NCBI GenBank assembly: GCA_023433185.1
Contig: JAEZEN010000029.1
Span: 1 to 10,573 of the forward strand
DNA: 10,573 nt
Source: Pseudomonadota bacterium
GTDB lineage: Bacteria > Pseudomonadota > Alphaproteobacteria > Rhizobiales > Kaistiaceae
Direction: 5' to 3'
Positions 7,261-10,573 of this stretch are shown here, in pieces; position 1 is the stretch's first letter, and each line of letters starts with the position of its first letter. The notes beneath the pieces were generated by a model. The model was not told where the DNA came from and made no database searches. It saw nothing but the letters and a program-made list of their open reading frames with translations. Made by a program: the position numbers and the translations under genes.

Positions 7261-8684
7261 ACGAGACCGAAGACAGGAAGCGCCAACGCGCCAGGGATGA
7301 GGCACCGCGCCACGCCGGGCGCGCCCTCGTTCTGGTGCCGCTCATTCGCGAACGGAAGGCGGAGGAGGGGGCTCCGGACCGCGATGCCGCCGCCAGGGTC
7401 GAGGAAGCCGCGGGCCTTGCCCGGGCGATCGACCTTGAGGTCGTCGATGCGGTCGGGGTGCCGCTCGCGAGCTATCGTCCCGCCACGCTGTTCGGGGCCG
7501 GCAAGGTCGCGGACCTCGGGGCGACGATCGCCCACGATGAAGTCGGGCTGGTCATCGTCGACCATGCACTTACCCCGGTGCAGCAGCGCAATCTCGAGAA
7601 GGCCTGGAAAGCCAAGGTCATCGATCGCACCGGGCTGATCCTGGAGATCTTCGGTGAGCGCGCGCAGACCCGGGAGGGGCGCCTGCAGGTCGAACTGGCG
7701 CACCTGACGTATCAGAAGAGCCGGCTGGTGCGGAGCTGGACCCATCTCGAGCGCCAGCGCGGCGGATTCGGTTTTCTCGGCGGTCCCGGCGAGACCCAGA
7801 TCGAGGCCGACCGCCGGGTGATTTCCGACCGGATCGACAAGATCAAGAAGGAAATCGGCACCGTCGTGACGCGTCGCCGCCTGCAGCGCCGGAGCCGCAA
7901 GCGCTCGGGCTACCCGGTGGTGGCGCTGGTCGGCTACACCAATGCCGGCAAGTCGACGCTGTTCAACGCGCTGACGCGGTCGGGCGTCTTCGCCGACGAC
8001 CGCCTGTTCGCGACGCTCGATCCCACGCTGCGGCGTGTCGACCTGCCCAACGGCACGGGAATGATCCTGTCCGACACGGTGGGGTTCGTCTCCGATCTGC
8101 CGACGACGCTCGTCGCCGCCTTCCGGGCGACCCTCGAGGAGGTCGCGGAAGCCGACCTGATCCTCCATGTCCGCGACATCTCGCATCCCGATACGGAGTC
8201 CCAGGCCCGCGACGTGGCCGCCGTGCTGCACGACCTCGAGATCGACGTGAACGACCCGGCCCGCGTCATCGAGGTCTGGAACAAGATCGACCAGATACCG
8301 CTCGACGAGCGGCCGCCGCGCTTCGTGCTGCCCCGCGCCGCCACCGGCAGGTCCGAGGCGAGCCCGCTGGTCGTCTCGGTTGCGGCCTTGACCGGGGAGG
8401 GGCTCCCCGACCTTCTCCACGCCATCGAGGAGCGTGTGGCCGAGAGCGCCATCCTCTTCCGTGTGGAACTGAGCGGCGAGGGCGTCGCCGCGCTCCATCG
8501 GCTCTACGAGTTCGGCGAAGTCCTCAGCCGCGAGGACCGCGAGGATGGTTCGGTTGCCGCCCTGGTCCGCGTGCCGGCGGAGACGGTCGGGCGCTTCGAC
8601 GCCGCGTTTCCGAGGTCACGCCGTGAAACGCGGGCGCCGGGAGCCCAGCGTGCCCCAGCGGGGGCAGGCGCCTCGCCGGGTTAG
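7257..8684 (+). CDS. hflX: GTPase HflX, ribosome-associated
   Basis: Translation-associated GTPase that binds the 50S subunit; in E. coli it splits stalled ribosomes under stress. From the TTG at 7257 it is 475 residues. The frame is open further upstream, but that part overlaps hfq and has no HflX similarity. No in-frame ATG fits; a GTG near 7342 would cut into the conserved start of the N-terminal domain. Visible HflX features: [14 protein letters not shown], the central [39 protein letters not shown], then the G domain with G1 GYTNAGKS (226-233), G3 DTVG (273-276), G4 NKID (342-345) and G5 SVAALTG (from 374). [11 protein letters not shown] marks the normal end of the family; about 25 Pro/Ala/Gly/Arg-rich residues follow and look like unconserved tail. 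Genes hfq and hflX adjoin in many proteobacteria, as in the E. coli hfq-hflX-hflKC cluster; hflKC are not in this window. Confidence 0.96.
   Translation: MNETEDRKRQRARDEAPRHAGRALVLVPLIRERKAEEGAPDRDAAARVEEAAGLARAIDLEVVDAVGVPLASYRPATLFGAGKVADLGATIAHDEVGLVIVDHALTPVQQRNLEKAWKAKVIDRTGLILEIFGERAQTREGRLQVELAHLTYQKSRLVRSWTHLERQRGGFGFLGGPGETQIEADRRVISDRIDKIKKEIGTVVTRRRLQRRSRKRSGYPVVALVGYTNAGKSTLFNALTRSGVFADDRLFATLDPTLRRVDLPNGTGMILSDTVGFVSDLPTTLVAAFRATLEEVAEADLILHVRDISHPDTESQARDVAAVLHDLEIDVNDPARVIEVWNKIDQIPLDERPPRFVLPRAATGRSEASPLVVSVAALTGEGLPDLLHAIEERVAESAILFRVELSGEGVAALHRLYEFGEVLSREDREDGSVAALVRVPAETVGRFDAAFPRSRRETRAPGAQRAPAGAGASPG
8651..8666. other. Perfect inverted repeat at the 3' end of hflX
   Basis: TGCCCC (8651-8656), a 4-base spacer AGCG, and GGGGCA (8661-8666) form a perfect 6-bp GC-rich stem within the last codons of hflX. 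No T run follows on either strand. It may slow polymerase at the convergent junction or be a chance product of high GC. Confidence 0.3.
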
Positions 8685-9517
8685 GCTGGCCCATCGGCCG
8701 CCTTGGCGGCCTGCCACAACGCCTCCATCTCGTCGAGCGATGCATCGGCGGGGCTGCGGCCTTCCACGGCCAGCGCCGCTTCGATCGCCGCAAAACGACG
8801 CTCGAACTTGGCATTGGTTCCGCGGAGCGCCTGTTCCGGATCCGTCCCGACGTGCCGGGCGAGGTTGACGACCGCAAAAAGGAGGTCGCCGATCTCGTCC
8901 GCCACCCGTTGCCCGGTCACGTCCTGCGCATCGAGCTCGACCTCGATCTCGCCGATCTCCTCCCGGAGCTTCGCCAGCACCGCTCTGGGGTCGTTCCAGT
9001 CGAACCCGACCGTCGACGCCTTCTCCTGCAGCTTCACGGCGCGCTGCAGGGGCGGCAGGCCGCGACCGACACCCGCGAGGACCCCGGCGCGATCGGTATC
9101 GGCCAGTCCCGCCGCGATCCGCGCGGCGCGCCGCTCGGCCTTCTCCTCGGCCTTGACCGCCTCCCAGAAACCCTTGGCCGCACCCGCCGCCCGGGCCGTC
9201 TCGTCGCCGAAAACGTGCGGGTGGCGGCGGATCATCTTCGTGGTGATGGCCTCGACGACGTCCGGGAAGGCGAAGGCGCCGGCTTCCTCGGCCATGCGCG
9301 CATGGTACACGACCTGGAGCAGCAGGTCGCCGAGCTCCTCCCGGAGATCGACGAGGTCGTTCCGCGCGATCGCCTCGGCGACCTCATGGGCCTCCTCGAC
9401 GGTGTAGGGCGCGATCGAGGCGAAGTCCTGTACGATGTCCCAGGGACAGCCGCTCACCGGGTCGCGCAGCGCCGCCATGATCTCCACGAGGCGCTGGATG
9501 TCGCGGGAGGGTTTCAC
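8681..9517 (-). CDS. mazG: MazG nucleoside triphosphate pyrophosphohydrolase
   Basis: Hydrolyses NTPs/dNTPs to the monophosphate and pyrophosphate, acting in nucleotide-pool sanitation and, in E. coli, limiting ppGpp effects in starvation. Two tandem MazG domains: GCPWD near the N-terminus, then metal-binding EEAHE and EELGD (residues 41-45 and 60-64 from the GTG), repeated as EEIGE and DEIGD (186-190 and 207-211). The preferred start is GTG at 9517, because GAAGGAAG lies 7 bases upstream and the product (278 residues) begins KPSRDIQRLVEIM, the usual family start. An ATG at 9562 would add 15 residues but has no Shine-Dalgarno and falls in the AT-rich leader. MazG converges on hflX: its TAA (8683-8681) shares bases with the hflX TAG (8682-8684). 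Confidence 0.95.
   Translation of the reverse strand: MKPSRDIQRLVEIMAALRDPVSGCPWDIVQDFASIAPYTVEEAHEVAEAIARNDLVDLREELGDLLLQVVYHARMAEEAGAFAFPDVVEAITTKMIRRHPHVFGDETARAAGAAKGFWEAVKAEEKAERRAARIAAGLADTDRAGVLAGVGRGLPPLQRAVKLQEKASTVGFDWNDPRAVLAKLREEIGEIEVELDAQDVTGQRVADEIGDLLFAVVNLARHVGTDPEQALRGTNAKFERRFAAIEAALAVEGRSPADASLDEMEALWQAAKAADGPA
8696..8711. terminator. Hairpin at hflX/mazG convergence, possible bidirectional terminator
   Basis: GGCCGCC (8696-8702), TT, GGCGGCC (8705-8711) is a perfect inverted repeat 11 bases past the hflX stop and inside the last codons of mazG. It could halt hflX transcripts running into mazG. Neither side has the T run of a canonical intrinsic terminator, so the call is tentative. 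Confidence 0.25.
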
Positions 9518-9524
9518 GAGGCAG

Positions 9525-9532
9525 CTTCCTTC
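9525..9532 (-). promoter_or_regulatory. Shine-Dalgarno of mazG that decides its start
   Basis: On the - strand this reads GAAGGAAG, with 7 bases (9524-9518) to GTG at 9517-9515. It is one of the best ribosome-binding sites in the window and supports the GTG over the upstream ATG at 9562. Confidence 0.6.
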
Positions 9533-9559
9533 ATGGCCGGCCACCAGTGACGCGAGTCG

Positions 9560-9600
9560 CATAAGATATATTATGGAACATGAATCGATGCGTCCGGCGT
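9560..9600 (-). promoter_or_regulatory. AT-rich leader with possible -10 element for mazG
   Basis: Between the MBL hydrolase stop (9613) and the mazG GTG (9517) is the most AT-rich patch in the window. On the - strand it holds CATAAT (9575-9570), a 5/6 match to the sigma-70 -10 consensus, followed by more TA steps. A start point near 9563 would give a leader of about 45 bases to the GTG. No convincing -35 is present 16-18 bases upstream, so it is a weak prediction. Confidence 0.3.
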
Positions 9601-9612
9601 CTTTCGGGTGTG

Positions 9613-10413
9613 TCAGAGCGTGATGACCAGACCGTCATGGGCGGGTTCCACATGCGCCGGCAGTTCCGCACGTAGCGCATCATAGTCGAGGCTGAAGTCC
9701 ATGTGGGTCAGGAAGGCGCGCCGCGGCTTCAGCCGCTCGATAGCCGCGAGCGATTCGGCGAGGCTGAAGTGGCTCGGGTGCGGATCGCGGCGCAAGGCAT
9801 CGACGATCCACACGTCGCATCCTTCGACCAGCGCCTCAGAAACGTCGTCCAAGGCGCTGACATCGCACGAATAAGCAAGTCCGTGAACCTTGAAGCCAAG
9901 CGTCTCGATCGACCCGTGGCGCTGGCGGTATGGCATCAGCTCCATGACGCCGCCGGCACCGGCGATCCGGACCGGTTCATAGGCCTCGATCCGGTTGAGC
10001 CGGAGGGTCGGCGGATAGCTGCCGCCGGGGGGCGTCTCGACACAGTAGCGGAAGGCCTCGAGGATGCGCTCGGACGTGGCCTGGTCGGCGTAGACCTCGA
10101 CCAGCCGCCGCGTGCTCATCCAGAATGCGCGCAGGTCGTCGATGCCGTGGAGATGGTCGGCATGGGCGTGGGTATAGACGACGGCATCGATGTGGCCGAC
10201 ACCCGCCGCCAGCAGTTGCTCGCGCATGTCGGGACTGGTGTCGACGAGAACCGTCGTTGTCCCGCCATCCGCGCCGACCTGCCGGAGCAGCAGTGAGCAT
10301 CGCGTCCGCCGGTTTCTCGGCTGCGCCGGGTCGCAGAGGCCCCAGTTGTTGCCGATGCGCGGCACGCCGGGCGATGGGCCGCAGCCGAGGATCGTCGCTA
10401 CGAGCCGACTCAA
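9613..10413 (-). CDS. MBL-fold metallo-hydrolase, PhnP-like
   Basis: Metallo-beta-lactamase-fold hydrolase of the type often annotated as phosphoribosyl 1,2-cyclic phosphodiesterase-like; true substrate unknown. 266 residues from TTG at 10413. That TTG is the only conventional start in the frame: the upstream in-frame stretch to the nearest stop has no ATG or GTG. Visible: ILGCGPSPGVPRIG at the N-terminus, NRRTRCS (34-40), the metal-binding THAHADHLHG (His82, His84, Asp86, His87), and later candidate ligands H166 (RQRHG), D184 (YSCDV), H215 (PSHFS) and H237 (LTHMD). The start overlaps the tatD stop as TTGA. The neighbours are tatD and mazG, not the phosphonate (phn) operon, so a role in phosphonate breakdown is not indicated; a housekeeping phosphodiesterase is more plausible (inference). 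Confidence 0.9.
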   Translation of the reverse strand: MSRLVATILGCGPSPGVPRIGNNWGLCDPAQPRNRRTRCSLLLRQVGADGGTTTVLVDTSPDMREQLLAAGVGHIDAVVYTHAHADHLHGIDDLRAFWMSTRRLVEVYADQATSERILEAFRYCVETPPGGSYPPTLRLNRIEAYEPVRIAGAGGVMELMPYRQRHGSIETLGFKVHGLAYSCDVSALDDVSEALVEGCDVWIVDALRRDPHPSHFSLAESLAAIERLKPRRAFLTHMDFSLDYDALRAELPAHVEPAHDGLVITL

Positions 10414-10573
10414 GAGGTTCGCCCGATCTTGTTGAACAAGCGAAGGAAATTCTCAGTGGTCGCAGCCGCGATGGCATCGGCCGTGACGCCCTTCACGTCG
10501 GCCAGTACCTTCGCGGTCTCGACGACGAAGGACGGCTCGTTGCGGCGCCCGCGATGCGGCGGCGGCGCCAGAT
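10410..10573 (-). CDS. tatD: TatD family metal-dependent hydrolase (3' end only)
   Basis: Only the last 53 codons are inside the window; the gene continues past 10573. On the - strand, from 10571, the frame reads LAPPPHRGRRNEPSFVVE, the signature near the C-terminus of TatD (usually DxPYLAPxPxRGxxNEP), then AATTENFLRLF and a TGA at 10412-10410. TatD proteins are Mg-dependent 3'-5' DNases of the amidohydrolase fold involved in DNA repair or turnover. The remaining metal ligands are outside the window. The stop overlaps the TTG of the MBL hydrolase, so the two are probably co-translated. In many alphaproteobacteria tatD lies with metG, holB and tmk, which would be expected beyond the window edge. 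Confidence 0.92.
   Translation of the reverse strand, partial: LAPPPHRGRRNEPSFVVETAKVLADVKGVTADAIAAATTENFLRLFNKIGRTS

Noticed and set aside
7170..8498. A 442-codon - strand open frame opposite hflX
   Set aside because: Antisense shadow of hflX with low-complexity composition and no recognisable motif.
1..10573. Search for mobile elements, CRISPR repeats, tRNA/rRNA, phage, defence or toxin-antitoxin genes
   Set aside because: No direct-repeat array, transposase, integrase, RNA-gene fold or unassigned long coding region was found. Nearly every base is covered by conserved housekeeping or regulatory genes of uniform composition.

Overview
This window is a strongly GC-rich piece of chromosome, almost entirely coding, with the gene order ntrY-ntrX-trkA-trkH-dat-hfq-hflX on the + strand. 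Facing it on the - strand are tatD, an MBL-fold hydrolase gene and mazG. The ntrYX / trkA / hfq / hflX neighbourhood and the protein sequences (NtrY H-box region, NtrX without GAFTGA, Hfq core) point to an alphaproteobacterium, probably Rhodospirillales or a relative. Genus cannot be fixed from the sequence alone.

Layout. Positions 1-1744 hold the C-terminal 580 residues of the membrane histidine kinase NtrY; its start lies before the window. The stop overlaps the start of its response regulator NtrX (1744-3120). After 28 bases comes trkA (3149-4525), the NAD-binding gating subunit of Trk potassium uptake. Ten bases later comes its channel partner trkH (4536-5990), then after 6 bases a D-amino-acid transaminase-type PLP enzyme (5997-6902). 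A 100-base gap with A-rich sequence precedes hfq (7003-7260). hflX (7257-8684) starts at a TTG that overlaps the hfq stop. hflX and mazG converge, their stop codons sharing bases. On the - strand, transcription runs from tatD (3' end only, 10410 to beyond 10573) through the MBL hydrolase (9613-10413, TTG start overlapping the tatD stop) to mazG (8681-9517 preferred), which has a short AT-rich leader of its own.

Function. The block combines signal transduction (NtrYX, linked in alphaproteobacteria to nitrogen and redox/respiratory control), potassium homeostasis (TrkAH), D-amino-acid metabolism, and post-transcriptional or ribosome-level control (Hfq, HflX). The opposing genes are nucleotide-pool and nucleic-acid housekeeping (MazG, TatD, PhnP-like hydrolase). 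The tight spacing suggests ntrYX-trkAH-dat is largely co-transcribed and that hfq-hflX form a coupled pair.

I found no mobile element, CRISPR array, tRNA/rRNA, phage gene, toxin-antitoxin or defence cassette, and no sign of an undescribed system. There is no gene-free stretch longer than about 100 bases. The points most worth a second look are local: A-rich ARN triplets flanking the hfq ribosome-binding site, two TTGA stop/start fusions, the mazG start choice and leader, the convergent hflX/mazG stop overlap with nearby hairpins, and the missing sigma-54 contact loop in NtrX.
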